Positions 1 through 9,054 of a stretch of 64,000 nucleotides of DNA are shown here, piece after piece; positions within the stretch are counted from its first letter, which is position 1; every line of letters starts with the position of its first letter. The stretch covers positions 1 through 64,000 of the forward strand of contig JBDHKD010000002.1 in the NCBI GenBank assembly GCA_039586575.1, read 5' to 3'. The notes beneath the pieces are model-generated. The model was not told where the DNA came from. It worked only from the letters and a program-made list of their open reading frames with translations, and searched no databases. The position numbers were made by a program, and so were the translations under genes. This stretch comes from G020344215 sp039586575. GTDB lineage: Bacteria; Gemmatimonadota; Gemmatimonadetes; Palauibacterales; KS3-K002.

Positions 1-1
1 G

Positions 2-1153
2 ATGAAGAAACAGACGGTTCTGAAGGCCACGGCGGTGCCCGTCATCCTCGCCGTCGGCTTTCTGGCCATGAACGCGCTGGGCTCGACCGAGCGGCAGAGT
101 AACCGACGGGCGGCAGAGCCGGAGGCGCGGGCCGTGGAGACCCAGCAACTCAGCTTTGGCGACCTGACGTTGCAGCTGGAGGGCAACGGGGTGGTGGAGT
201 CGGAGCGCACTCTCGAGGTGGTTTCCGAGGCGAGTGGGCGGGTGCTGTTCGCGAAGAACGATCTGAAGGACGGCACGTTCGTGCGTGCCGGCGAGGTCGT
301 GTTGCGGATGGACTCGCGGGACGTGGAAAACGACCTCTATGGTATGCGCTCGGACTTCTTGAATGCGGTGGCGTCGGTCCTCCCCGAGCTGCAGATCGAT
401 GACGCGCGAATCTACCGGCGCTGGTTCGACTACTTCAACAGCCTGGATATCGGCAAGCCGGTTCCGGAGCTGCCCGAAGTAACGAACCCGCAGGAGAAGA
501 TAAAGATCAGCACGAAGAACATCATCGGTCTGTACTACGAGGTCCGGAACCAGGAGATCCTGCTGTCGAAGTATACGATCAGCGCGCCGTTCGCTGGGTA
601 CATCGGCTCGAACGGAGTGATCGAGGGCAGCTTCGTGTCGATGGGTCAGAACTTGTTCACGCTGGAAGACCCGAAGAATCTCGTCGTCACCGTTCCGCTG
701 CTGGTGGAGGAGAGCCAGTGGATAGATTTCTCAACGCCGCCCCGGGTGACGATCTACGCGGATGAGGGCAGCGACGAAACGATGAGCGGCCGAATCACGC
801 GCAAGGAGACGAAGGTAGACCGCAACTCGCAGACGCTGAACGTATACGTCACGTTCAGCAATGACGTGCTGAACCCGAGTTTCCTGCCCGGCAGCTACGT
901 TCATGTGAGCATCGACGGAGTGACACTCCGCGACGTCGCCCCGATACCGCGTCACCTCCTGGACCCGCAGGGCTACGCCTACACCTTCAATGACGGCACG
1001 CTGGGTCGACAGCAGCTCGAGCTTGTGGCCTACCAGGGCGATCGGGCGATCGTCAGGAGGACGGCGGAGGAGACGGTCATCGTGACCACGATTCTGCAGA
1101 AGCCGCTGGTCGGGATGGATATCCGGTCCAGGCAGGTCGCGGCCGGAGGCTGA
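2..1153 (+). CDS. RND efflux periplasmic adaptor (HlyD/MFP family)
   Basis: A 383-residue membrane-fusion protein expected to link an inner-membrane RND permease to an outer-membrane channel. The N-terminus has a KK pair followed by a hydrophobic segment (about residues 8-27), fitting a signal anchor. A lipoyl/barrel-sandwich half-motif (SEASGRVLFA, about 71-80) is completed after a short helical hairpin by SAPFAGYIG (about 194-202), the usual adaptor layout; a beta-barrel domain follows. It lies 79 bases upstream of the RND permease on the same strand, so the two probably form one operon. The gene begins at base 2, so its RBS and any upstream partner such as TolC are outside the window. Substrate cannot be inferred. 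Confidence 0.88.
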   Translation: MKKQTVLKATAVPVILAVGFLAMNALGSTERQSNRRAAEPEARAVETQQLSFGDLTLQLEGNGVVESERTLEVVSEASGRVLFAKNDLKDGTFVRAGEVVLRMDSRDVENDLYGMRSDFLNAVASVLPELQIDDARIYRRWFDYFNSLDIGKPVPELPEVTNPQEKIKISTKNIIGLYYEVRNQEILLSKYTISAPFAGYIGSNGVIEGSFVSMGQNLFTLEDPKNLVVTVPLLVEESQWIDFSTPPRVTIYADEGSDETMSGRITRKETKVDRNSQTLNVYVTFSNDVLNPSFLPGSYVHVSIDGVTLRDVAPIPRHLLDPQGYAYTFNDGTLGRQQLELVAYQGDRAIVRRTAEETVIVTTILQKPLVGMDIRSRQVAAGG

Positions 1154-1232
1154 GGGGAGGCCAGTGGGCCAGTGGGTCAGTCAGGGCAATGGCCGGCTGA
1201 CCGACCAGTCATAGAAAACGGGTAACGGCACG

Positions 1233-4200
1233 ATGAGAAACGTCATCCATTACTTCATAAAGCACAGGGTCGTCACCAACTGGGTCATGCTCGCGGTGAT
1301 GCTGGCGGGAGTGTTCGCCCTCTTCAACCTCGAACGGCGGCTCAACCCGAAGATCGAGATCGAGGAGGTGGAGATCAGCGTTCCCTATCCGGGCGCCTCC
1401 GCCGTCGAGGTCGAGGAAGGCATCACGATCAAGATCGAGGAAGCGCTGCGCGGCATCGAGGCGATCGAAAGGGTCTACTCGATATCGAGCGATGGGTTCG
1501 CCTCGCTCTGGGTAGAGATCACCCCGGGCTACGACATGAACAAGGCGCTCCAGAATATCCGGAACGCCGTCAACTCGATCAGCTCGTACCCCAGCGGTGC
1601 CGAGCAACCGACCGTTCGCCAGGAGACGATGTGGAACCGGGCCGTCATGCTGACCATCTACGGCCCGGAGGACCTCTATACACTGAAGCGAATCATCGAG
1701 GAGTTTCGCGACGACCTGCTGGCCACGGGCGAGATCTCCGAGGTCCGCTGGTGGGGACTGCCGCCGCGCGAGATCACCATCGAAGTGTCGCCGGAGAACT
1801 TGCGGCGCTACAAGCTGACTATCGGCGACATCGCTCAGGCGATTCGTAACTCGAATCTGAATATCTCTTCCGGCTCGGTGCTCACCGATCAGGAAGAGAT
1901 CCTCATCCGTTCCTACAACCGGAAGTACGAGGCCTCGGAGTTCGAGGACATCGAGGTCATCTCTTCGATCGACGGTACCCGGATTCGCCTCACCGACATC
2001 GCCCTGGTCCAGGAGAAGTGGCCGGAGAACTTCTTCTACGCGGAATACAACGGCCGCCCCTCCGTCGGCGTCCACGTGATGTACAACAACAGCCAGGACG
2101 TTATCGAGGTCACGGAGATCGTCGATCGCCTGGCGGCCCAGTACGAGGAACGATACGCCGGCCTCGTCAATGTCAATACCTTCATCAAAGATACCGACGA
2201 ACTCGAGCAGCGCTTGTCGCTGATGACGACCAACGGACTGTTGGGGCTCATTCTGGTCCTGACGCTGCTCGGCATCTTCCTCAACGTGCGCCTTTCGTTC
2301 TGGGTAGCGCTGGGCATCCCGTTCTCGCTGCTCGGGATGTTCTTCGTGCTCTGGCTGCTGGACATCACGATCAACGAGATGAGCCTGTTCGGCATCATCA
2401 TGGTGATCGGTATCCTGGTCGACGACGGCATCATCATCGGCGAGAGCATCTATTCGCAATTCGAGAAATACGGGAAGCAACCGATACAGGCGGCGATCGA
2501 CGGGACCTTGGACGTCATCAAGCCCGTGACGATCTCGGTGATCACCACGATGGTGGCGTTCGTCCCGTACTTCTACTTCTATGGGATGCTTGGGAAGTTC
2601 GTCTGGCAGATCGCCGCGGTCGTGATCATCGCGCTGGCGTTCTCGTTGGTCGAGGCGTTTATCATCCTCCCGGCTCATCTGTCGCACTCGCGGGCTTTAC
2701 AGAACCGGCCCGAGGCGCACCGCTTCCTGTCGGCTGTCCGCGACCGGGTGAACCGCGTCCTGGCGGGCGTCGTCGACAAGGTCTACGGCCCCGCGCTGTC
2801 GTTCTGCCTGAGCAACCGCTGGGCTGTGACGGCCGGCATGATCGCCGTGATCATGGCGATCGCCGGCATGTTCCAGGGCCAGCATGTGCGGGCACAGTTC
2901 TTCCCACAGATCGAGCCGCCTTACGCTCGTATGCAGGTCGAGGTGCCGGCGGGCATCTCGGCGGAAGTGGCGGACGGCATCCGCGCGAGCTTGATCGAGA
3001 GGTCGCTGGCCTTTGCCGAGTCGTGGGAGCACCCAGGCAAGGGCGGGGAGAACCCGATTCAGAACTACACGTCGTGGATGAACGGCGGCACGATAAACAT
3101 CTTCTTCGTCTTGCCGTCTGCTGCAGCACGCGAGTATTCGGTGGGCGAGTTCTCCAGTGGGCTGGCCGAGTACATCGGCGAGGTGCCGGAGGCCGAGAAC
3201 GTGATCGTCGGTGGTTTCTCGTTCGGTGGCACACCCATCTCGGCGCGGTTCCAGAGCAGCGACTACCAGCAGCTGATCTTGGCGAAGGAGCTATTGAAGG
3301 ACGAGCTGAGGGGCATCGCGGGCGTCAAGGATATCCGCGACGACACTCCGCTGGGCAACAACGAATTCGTGGTCACGCTGAAGCCGAAGGGCCAGGCGTT
3401 GGGGTTCACGGTGCGGGACCTCACCACGCAGCTGCGCCAGGGCTTCTATGGCGACGAGGTGATGCGGCTGCAGAAGGGCCGTGACGAGGTGAAAGTGTGG
3501 GTCCGCTTCCCGAAGGAGGACCGGGTCTCGATCGCCCAGATCGAGAACCTCAAGGTGCGAACGCCGGCCGGCGACTACGTGCCTTTTAAGGAGGTTGCCG
3601 AGTACCGAATCGAGCGCGGCCTGCGGCGCATCCGACATGACGACGGCTTGCGCGCCGTCACGGTCTATGCCGACCTCGACTACTCGCAGAACGACTTGAA
3701 TGTGGTGCTGGCCGAAGTCAACCGCGAGGTGGTGCCGCGTGTCCTGTCGCAGGTCGATGGCGTGTCACGCGCCGTGGGCACCGGCCAGCAGGCCGAGGTC
3801 CAGAAGATGGTCGGATCGATGACTTACACGATGGCCCTCGCCCTGGTCGTGATGTTCACGATCCTCCTTTTCTTGCTCAAGTCCTATATCCAGACGCTGT
3901 TGATCATGGGCTTGATCCCGCTCGGTATCATCGGCGCGGTGATCGGGCACTTCATCGTCGGCATCCCGGTGTCGATTCTCTCGTTCTTGGGAATCGTGGC
4001 GCTGGCCGGGATCATCGTGAACGACTCGGTGGTTCTGGTCGATCGCTATAACAAGATGATTGCCCGGGGTGTGGATGTTGGCGAGGCGCTTTACGAATCC
4101 GCCCTTTCCAGGTTCCGGCCCATCGTGTTGACGACCATAACCACGGCGGGCGGCCTGGCCCCGATCATCTTGATGCGCAGCGAGCAGGGTCAGTTCCTGG

Positions 4201-4361
4201 CGCCGATGGCCGTGTCGGTGGCGTTCGGCCTCATCTTTGGGACCCTGATCACGCTGCTCCTGCTGCCATCGGCGCTCTACGTGGTCAGCGATGTGCGGGT
4301 GCTGATCCGCAGGAGGAAGAAATCGCGCTTGGAGTTGGAGCCGGCGTACTCGGGGGACTAG
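1233..4361 (+). CDS. RND efflux permease (AcrB/AcrD/AcrF family)
   Basis: A 1042-residue inner-membrane proton-driven exporter of normal RND length. TM1 is near residues 14-33, followed by a large periplasmic loop, a TM2-6 block (about 330-470), TM7, a second periplasmic loop and TM8-12 (about 865-1020). TM4 carries the paired aspartates in GILVDDGIII. The TM10 region reads AGIIVNDSVVLVD, so the position of the AcrB lysine (K940) is Asn, as in many non-HAE1 RND proteins. It follows its adaptor and ends at a strong hairpin. Substrate unknown. The family is clear; the subfamily is not. Confidence 0.93.
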   Translation: MRNVIHYFIKHRVVTNWVMLAVMLAGVFALFNLERRLNPKIEIEEVEISVPYPGASAVEVEEGITIKIEEALRGIEAIERVYSISSDGFASLWVEITPGYDMNKALQNIRNAVNSISSYPSGAEQPTVRQETMWNRAVMLTIYGPEDLYTLKRIIEEFRDDLLATGEISEVRWWGLPPREITIEVSPENLRRYKLTIGDIAQAIRNSNLNISSGSVLTDQEEILIRSYNRKYEASEFEDIEVISSIDGTRIRLTDIALVQEKWPENFFYAEYNGRPSVGVHVMYNNSQDVIEVTEIVDRLAAQYEERYAGLVNVNTFIKDTDELEQRLSLMTTNGLLGLILVLTLLGIFLNVRLSFWVALGIPFSLLGMFFVLWLLDITINEMSLFGIIMVIGILVDDGIIIGESIYSQFEKYGKQPIQAAIDGTLDVIKPVTISVITTMVAFVPYFYFYGMLGKFVWQIAAVVIIALAFSLVEAFIILPAHLSHSRALQNRPEAHRFLSAVRDRVNRVLAGVVDKVYGPALSFCLSNRWAVTAGMIAVIMAIAGMFQGQHVRAQFFPQIEPPYARMQVEVPAGISAEVADGIRASLIERSLAFAESWEHPGKGGENPIQNYTSWMNGGTINIFFVLPSAAAREYSVGEFSSGLAEYIGEVPEAENVIVGGFSFGGTPISARFQSSDYQQLILAKELLKDELRGIAGVKDIRDDTPLGNNEFVVTLKPKGQALGFTVRDLTTQLRQGFYGDEVMRLQKGRDEVKVWVRFPKEDRVSIAQIENLKVRTPAGDYVPFKEVAEYRIERGLRRIRHDDGLRAVTVYADLDYSQNDLNVVLAEVNREVVPRVLSQVDGVSRAVGTGQQAEVQKMVGSMTYTMALALVVMFTILLFLLKSYIQTLLIMGLIPLGIIGAVIGHFIVGIPVSILSFLGIVALAGIIVNDSVVLVDRYNKMIARGVDVGEALYESALSRFRPIVLTTITTAGGLAPIILMRSEQGQFLAPMAVSVAFGLIFGTLITLLLLPSALYVVSDVRVLIRRRKKSRLELEPAYSGD

Positions 4362-4384
4362 TAAAGCAGCAATCAGCGATCAGT

Positions 4385-4426
4385 AACCGGCGGCCGATTA
4401 CCGTTCTCGGCCGCCGGTTCTTCTTT
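4385..4426 (+). terminator. Intrinsic terminator after the RND operon
   Basis: A perfect 13-bp stem (AACCGGCGGCCGA at 4385-4397 pairing with 4407-4419) with a 9-base loop is followed by CTTCTTT. It sits 24 bases after the permease stop. The next gene is on the opposite strand, so the hairpin may work in both directions. Flanking bases contain GATCAG/GATCACTGATC words seen again near 12.5 and 43.15 kb. Confidence 0.75.
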
Positions 4427-4460
4427 GGCAAGCGAGCGATCACTGATCAAAGAGCCTTGA

Positions 4461-4904
4461 TTACCGTATCTGATCGAGCGCGCGCTCTCCGCCCCAGCGC
4501 CGCACGATCTTGTCGTCGTAGTCGTCGGCGGTCCGCGCCACATGTACTAGCGACGCTTCGAGTTCCTTCTGGTCACAGGTCGAGCCGACGATGGAGTGCT
4601 CGAAGATAATGTCGCCTTCATCGTCGATGCCGAAAGCGCCGAAGCGCATACCGGCGTTCTCTTCCAGCATGAAGCGCATCAGCTCCGGTGTGAGATCGAC
4701 CCCGGTCACTACGTAGGCCCGCGTTGTGATGATCGCTTCGTCGTCGCCCCAGGGGAGGACACCCACCTGAGCGAACGCCGAGCCGTGCATCACCCCCAGC
4801 ACCGGCCTGTCAGTTTTGCGCAATACGGAGCCACCGAACAGATCGGTGATCCACGGTAGTACCCTCTCGTAGCACTCGCGCTGTGCTTCGGTCTCGAATT
4901 CCAT
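4461..4904 (-). CDS. YbjN / T3SS-chaperone-like domain protein
   Basis: A 147-residue soluble acidic protein. The pattern resembles the YbjN/CesT-like fold: an N-terminal helix, an antiparallel sheet with VLGVMHGSAFAQVGVLPWGDD, then VDLTPELMRFMLEENAGMRFGAF, where ELM-FLL-x-N is typical of the family. Such proteins are thought to act as peptide-binding chaperones or sensory modules. A purine-rich GAGGTG lies 10 bases upstream of the ATG. It is monocistronic between the RND operon and a divergent lipoprotein gene. The precise role is unknown. Confidence 0.6.
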   Translation of the reverse strand: MEFETEAQRECYERVLPWITDLFGGSVLRKTDRPVLGVMHGSAFAQVGVLPWGDDEAIITTRAYVVTGVDLTPELMRFMLEENAGMRFGAFGIDDEGDIIFEHSIVGSTCDQKELEASLVHVARTADDYDDKIVRRWGGERALDQIR

Positions 4905-5104
4905 TGCGGAACACCTCTCACTGGCCTCGGAATCGGGCTTCCTGGTTGGACGGCTCCGTTACGATGGGCTGTCGCGGCGGGCCGGGCAAGACGGGCAGGA
5001 ACAAGCGTCGGCTCCCGGGGTGGATAGGGGGTAGGCGGTCGCGGTCTCGGCCCGCGGCGGCCTTCTTTCCGTATCCGGTCTGTCGAGAGCAGGGAGCTGA
5101 AACG

Positions 5105-5512
5105 ATGCTTCTCAACTATCGCCTCAGACAAAGCTGGATCGCGGTTTTCGCGCTCTTGGCCCTGTCGGGTTGCGTAGCGCTAGCTGCCGGAGCCGGTGCG
5201 GGCGCCGGCATCTACTACACTTCCCGCGGTGTCGAGTCGGTGGTGCCCGCCTCGATCGATGCGACGTTCGCAGCTGCGGAGCGCGCCTTCCGTCACTTCG
5301 CAATAGAGCGCACGGCCATGAAGGAGGAGGAGGGCGGCGCCAGGCGCGAGCTGGAGGGAAAGTCGGAGGAGCGCGATGTCGACGTCAAGGTGAAGCTCGA
5401 GCAGCGAGGCGAAGGAACGCTGGTAGAAGTCAGCGCGCGTGAGAGTCTCGTTGAATGGGACAAAGACTTTGCCCGCGAGATCGTCCAGAAGATCGTCGAA
5501 TTCACCAGCTAA
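5105..5512 (+). CDS. Small DUF3568-like lipoprotein
   Basis: A 135-residue protein with a lipoprotein signal (basic start, hydrophobic run, LALSGC lipobox ending near residue 22), then a Gly/Ala-rich segment and YYTSRGVESVVPASIDATFAAAERAF, typical of the DUF3568 family. The rest alternates beta strands with Glu/Lys-rich stretches and ends in an amphipathic helix. The ATG at 5105 is preceded by GAGCAGGGAGCTGA and puts the signal peptide at the N-terminus; longer in-frame starts lack one. It starts a run of three small envelope genes. Family assignment is by resemblance. Confidence 0.7.
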   Translation: MLLNYRLRQSWIAVFALLALSGCVALAAGAGAGAGIYYTSRGVESVVPASIDATFAAAERAFRHFAIERTAMKEEEGGARRELEGKSEERDVDVKVKLEQRGEGTLVEVSARESLVEWDKDFAREIVQKIVEFTS

Positions 5513-5529
5513 CGACGCGAGGGAGAGCG

Positions 5530-5814
5530 GTGGAGAAGAGATCCAACGGCGCGCAGGGTGAGTTTCGCCTGACCGCTTGGAAGATCTTCCTGATCGTCGA
5601 GTGGGTCGCGCTGCTCATCGGCCTGGCCATGCCGATCACGCCCAGCAAGACCGGCGGCGATTTCGACTTCGCCGACCTCTTCTTCGAGAACCCCGGCTAC
5701 CTGCAGAAGGCTCTCGTCGACTTCCTCGTTGTCAACGTCTTGATCGGTGTCCTCGCTCTCATCTTTCTGCTGCTTTGGTGGCGCCAGAGACGCAAGGCGG
5801 GCAGCAAAGGGTGA
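5530..5814 (+). CDS. Small two-TM membrane protein
   Basis: A 94-residue protein starting at GTG (5530) behind GAGGGAGAG. It has a polar N-terminus, one hydrophobic segment (KIFLIVEWVALLIGLAMPI, about 18-36), a short external loop with DFDFADLFFENPGYLQ, a second TM (LVVNVLIGVLALIFLLLWW) and a basic C-terminal tail. No family recognised. The 17-base gap from the DUF3568-like gene suggests co-transcription. Confidence 0.6.
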   Translation: MEKRSNGAQGEFRLTAWKIFLIVEWVALLIGLAMPITPSKTGGDFDFADLFFENPGYLQKALVDFLVVNVLIGVLALIFLLLWWRQRRKAGSKG

Positions 5815-5891
5815 ACCCTCCTTTACCGGTGAAACACGCTCAAGCGACGGTTCGTCCTGTCTGGTGTCTGACCCCGGAAAGGAGAGGTAGT

Positions 5892-6158
5892 GTGGGCGAC
5901 ACAATCGTTGAGGTTCTACTCGCCGTGTTCATATTCGGCATCCCGGCTGCGGCACTCGCCATCCGCTTTGTGCTGCGACCGATGCTCAAGGACGTGGCAG
6001 AGGCTGTCCGGTCCACCCGTGGGCTACCGTCAGACTTCGAGCGGCGGCTGGCGGAGCTCGAGGAGAACCAGCGGCTGACGAACGAGCAGTTGAGCCGCCT
6101 GATCGAAGCCGAGCGCTTCCGCGAGCAGCTCGGGTCGGGCCCGCCTAGCTCCTCTTAA
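5892..6158 (+). CDS. Single-TM protein with cytoplasmic coiled coil
   Basis: An 88-residue protein from a GTG start (GGAGAGGTAGT upstream). Residues about 5-27 form one TM segment. The remainder is charged and helical with a heptad-like stretch (FERRLAELEENQRLTNEQL) typical of short coiled coils. This architecture is common in small proteins next to phage-shock or sensor genes, but nothing here fixes a function. The 3' end overlaps the convergent downstream gene by 14 bases. Confidence 0.5.
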   Translation: MGDTIVEVLLAVFIFGIPAAALAIRFVLRPMLKDVAEAVRSTRGLPSDFERRLAELEENQRLTNEQLSRLIEAERFREQLGSGPPSSS

Positions 6159-6594
6159 GCCTAGCCCCCACGAGCACGCCCACTGCACCGATCAGCGGGT
6201 TGAGAAGCGCGATCCACACCGGCTGCTCGGCCTCCTGCATGGCCTGCGTCATGCTGACCTCTGCGGGACGTTCCGTGGCAACGTCGTCGCCCGACCGTGT
6301 CAGGACCGGCATCGCGGACACGAGCCCGAGGATCAGCACAATCGCGGCCAGTACCTTCGGCGGAGTTGACGCCCTGGCGAGCGCGGCGCAGGCCAGCCCG
6401 CCGAGGATGGCAGCGATGAAGCTCAGCACGATGCTCGCCACGATCCAGGCTGCAGAGAGCTCGTAGGTTCCCGGTCGGAACGAGCCGTCGCTGCCCAGCA
6501 CGAGGTAGGCCAGTGAGAAGGTCAAGAAGACGACAACGGCCATGACCAGGTAACCGACGATAACGCTCCCGATCGCTCTGCCCATCTCGCTCAA
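6145..6594 (-). CDS. Hypothetical four-TM membrane protein
   Basis: A 149-residue protein with four predicted TM segments: about 8-32, 48-70, 82-100 and a C-terminal one near 125-143. A polar loop after TM3 holds RSGDDVATERPAEVSM. No catalytic motif is visible and the family is not recognised. It converges on the small coiled-coil gene, sharing 14 bases at the 3' ends. Gly and Ala inside the helices suggest a small integral membrane protein of the TIGR/DUF type. Confidence 0.55.
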   Translation of the reverse strand: MSEMGRAIGSVIVGYLVMAVVVFLTFSLAYLVLGSDGSFRPGTYELSAAWIVASIVLSFIAAILGGLACAALARASTPPKVLAAIVLILGLVSAMPVLTRSGDDVATERPAEVSMTQAMQEAEQPVWIALLNPLIGAVGVLVGARLKRS

Positions 6595-6622
6595 TCCTTG
6601 CTGTGGTTGGGAATCTGTCGGT

Positions 6623-6874
6623 GTGGCCTGGACAGCTAGAGCCGGAATGCGCCAGTCGCTGGGGGTAGCGCTGCTGGCTGCCGGTAGCGCCGCTAAAGCG
6701 GAACGGGTCTACCGCGAAGACCTGGCCCGCTTCCCGGAGAACGGGTGGTCGCTGTTCGGGCTCCGCCGGTCCCTCCAGGCACAGGGCAAGTCGCAGGAAG
6801 CGAGGGAGGTTAAGGAGCCCTTTGAACAGGCGTGGCAGCACGCCGACGTTACGCTCGTCGCCTCGCGGTTCTAG
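6623..6874 (+). pseudogene. Orphan C-terminal TPR fragment
   Basis: About 83 codons resemble only the extreme C-terminus of larger TPR proteins: RQSLGVALLAAG, AERVYREDLARFPENGWSLFGL, then a charged linker and the ending ADVTLVASRF. The body of such a protein (several hundred residues) is missing. The sequence immediately upstream is the divergent start of the 6594 gene, so the 5' part has been lost. There is no convincing RBS. Best read as a relic, though a short peptide could still be made. Confidence 0.55.
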
Positions 6875-6951
6875 GTTCCATTAGAGAGGGTGGGCGGCTA
6901 TGGCCGAGTCAAGCTGCGCAGGCTGGACGCGCCGGAGTGATCGGGCCCGGG

Positions 6952-6979
6952 TTCAGGATACCAGCGAAGCGGATATATT
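6952..6979 (+). promoter_or_regulatory. Possible sigma-70-type promoter for the thioredoxin gene
   Basis: TTCAGG (6952-6957) and TATATT (6974-6979) are separated by 16 bases in otherwise GC-rich DNA, about 90 bases upstream of the thioredoxin ATG. This is a pattern match only. Confidence 0.3.
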
Positions 6980-7068
6980 TGGGCGGCAACCAGAGAGCAT
7001 TTGCGAGACGCCGGCCGGAGCTCAAGCTGGGCCGACCGGCGTGCTTAGTATCCGCAGAGGGGAAGCGA

Positions 7069-7521
7069 ATGACGGACGAGGGCGTGGCCAAGACCGGGAA
7101 GGTGACGGTAACCTGCCAGTTCTGCCTGACGCTCAACCGCGTGGACCTGAGCCGGGCCGACCAGCGGCCCAAGTGTGGAGAGTGCGGGCGGCCGATTCTG
7201 CTAGACCGGCCGGTAAGAGTCAGCGATGACGACTTCCAGCGTGTCTTGTCGGGTGCCGATGTGCCAGTGGTGGTCGACTTCTATGCCGACTGGTGCGCTC
7301 CCTGTAAGATCATGGCGCCGGTCCTCGACGAGTTCGCCCACGCACACCGGGGCGAAGTGCTGGTCGCCAAGCTGGACACCGACCGCAGCCCGGCGACCGC
7401 CCAACGCTATGGTATCCGGGGCATCCCCACACTGATCGTCTTCAGGGGCGGGCAGGAGGTCGAGCGGCGAACGGGCGCGATCCCGCGCGAGGAGCTGGAA
7501 CGACTGCTGGCTTCGGCCTGA
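7069..7521 (+). CDS. trxC: Thioredoxin 2 (zinc-finger thioredoxin)
   Basis: A 150-residue cytoplasmic disulfide reductase. An N-terminal zinc ribbon uses CQFC (about 16-19) and CGEC (about 36-39), as in TrxC. A full thioredoxin fold follows with active site WCAPCK (about 74-79), the cis-proline GIPTLIVF, and a C-terminal helix. The ATG at 7069 follows AGAGGGGAAGCGA, a good RBS. It appears monocistronic. Family role: reduction of cytoplasmic disulfides, often under oxidative stress. Confidence 0.92.
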   Translation: MTDEGVAKTGKVTVTCQFCLTLNRVDLSRADQRPKCGECGRPILLDRPVRVSDDDFQRVLSGADVPVVVDFYADWCAPCKIMAPVLDEFAHAHRGEVLVAKLDTDRSPATAQRYGIRGIPTLIVFRGGQEVERRTGAIPREELERLLASA

Positions 7522-7539
7522 ATCGGCCTCGTGGGCCTT

Positions 7540-8217
7540 CTAATAGGACCGGAAGATAACGGCGATGCCGGGCCCGCTGTGAGTTACATCTAGACGAAAA
7601 GCTCGTCGGCTGACCCGGTGCTGTAGTCGATGGCCCAGAAGCGATAGCCGAGACCCACCGATAGATTGCTCAACACGTTGTAGTAGATCGAGCCCTCTAA
7701 GCCCCACGCCAGATCGGAACCGATCCCCAGTCCGCCCAGATGACCGGCGGCTCTGAGCTGCCAGCGGCTGGAGATCGGCCAGCGGAACCGGCCGCCCAGC
7801 AGTGGGTCGAACCAACCGCGGCTCGATTCGGCGAGTTCGTTCCCGGAGTCGGTGAGCTCGTAACTCAGGTTGTGAACATGGCCGCCGGCCATGACATCGA
7901 TCTGCGAGGTGACTCGGTACCCCAGCATGCCGACGCGGGCAAGCTTGTCGTATTCGAGTCGGGTGGTCCCCGAGTCCTCGCTGGCATCCATGTACAGCAC
8001 GTCGAAGAGCAGCGTGCATCTCGCCGTCGACAGCCAGCGCCCACAGGTATGGCACCAGCTCGAACTCCACGCGATTCGATTCGTCGTTCTGGGCAGTAGC
8101 GGGCTGAGCGAAAACGACGGCGAGGGCGGCCGCCATAACGAGCCGCGTGAATCTCGGGGATCGGTGCGTGACCACTCGTTCCTGGGCGGGAAGTTTCTCG
8201 GGCCGCTCTGCGCTCAT
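7540..8217 (-). pseudogene. Frameshifted, internally deleted outer-membrane beta-barrel gene
   Basis: One frame (from 8217) encodes a signal peptide (MAAALAVVFAQPATAQ) and the start of a barrel protein (VEFELVPYLWALAVDGEM). Homology-like sequence then continues in a second frame (LLFDVLYMDASE to YRFWAIDYSTGSADE, about 8020-7600). The typical barrel ending, LDVTHSGPGIAVIFRSY, is back in the first frame (about 7600-7540). The piece normally found between the first strand and LLFDVLYMD is too short, so there is both an internal deletion and two frame changes. Either a pseudogene or an assembly with two indels; the missing segment favours decay. Confidence 0.7.
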
Positions 8218-8368
8218 CGCCTCGACCGCCTCGGTCAGCTGGTCGAGAAGCTTGCGCAGTATCGCTGCCGCCGCCCGGCCACCGATCTGCTAGTGGCGCG
8301 GGTTCAACCATGGGCGGCAATCTGCCCCCGGTGGGCGACCGTCGAGCGAGGGCTGGAGATCGCTAGAC

Positions 8369-8905
8369 TCATTGAATCGGAACGAGGAAAACGTCGCCGG
8401 CCTGGGCCTCCGATTCGCCGAAGACCGGCACCGCCCGCGCCACAACTCGACGACCACCATCCTCGATGAGGAAAAGGATGTCGCGGCGCTGGCCGTCCGG
8501 CGTCGTGATGACGACCGAGCCCAGCGTGTCGTTCACCAGATCGCCGGCGAACTGCGCGACGACCGAAGCCGGCGTTGCTCCGACCTGCTGCAGGAGCCGC
8601 GCCGGCGCTTCGGAGGAAGCGTGCAACGCGCCGCGGATATCTGACCCCGACTGCTGAACCTCCACCGTCACTGTGGTCATCGCCTCGAACATCATCTCGA
8701 ACGAGCGTGGTCGCTGCGGCAACTTCAAGCGACCGATGTGCATCTCGCCTTCGGCCGTGAGCCTGACCTGCTGGTCGTTTTGAGTCCACTCGATCTGACT
8801 CACGCGCCAGCGGCCGGCGAGGTCAGGCGGAGTGCCGGCGCGGCAGCTAGCGAGCAGCAGCGCTGCGACGGCGAGCGCGAATGCAAGCGTGGATTGGATC
8901 CTCAT
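8369..8905 (-). CDS. Hypothetical lipoprotein
   Basis: A 178-residue protein. The ATG at 8905 gives a clean lipoprotein signal, MRIQSTLAFALAVAALLLASC, with the Cys at 21. The mature part starts with DLAGRWRVSQIEWTQ, a lipocalin-like opening seen in many small lipoproteins that report total signal in beta-sandwich folds, followed by beta-rich sequence and VITTPDGQRRDILFLIEDGG. Function unknown. It is divergent from the SnoaL-like gene at 9055, leaving about 150 bases for two promoters. Confidence 0.65.
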   Translation of the reverse strand: MRIQSTLAFALAVAALLLASCRAGTPPDLAGRWRVSQIEWTQNDQQVRLTAEGEMHIGRLKLPQRPRSFEMMFEAMTTVTVEVQQSGSDIRGALHASSEAPARLLQQVGATPASVVAQFAGDLVNDTLGSVVITTPDGQRRDILFLIEDGGRRVVARAVPVFGESEAQAGDVFLVPIQ

Positions 8906-9054
8906 GGGTGGGGAAGCTAGGCGACGGCGGTGTGGTGCGCGAGACCACCGGGCCTCGCGGCTGTGCCCTGATTGTGCGCAAGGGTTTCGACGCACATCTT
9001 GCGGACCGGACGGATACGTGCCTGAAGACGATTGGGAGAATGCTGGGGGGAACG

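Noticed and set aside
1209..2687. 492-codon open frame on the minus strand
   Set aside because: Antisense shadow of the RND permease; composition is His/Arg/Asp-rich with no domain.
2018..3484. 488-codon open frame on the plus strand in another phase
   Set aside because: Shadow of the permease gene; Arg/Gly/Pro-rich and lacks any membrane pattern.
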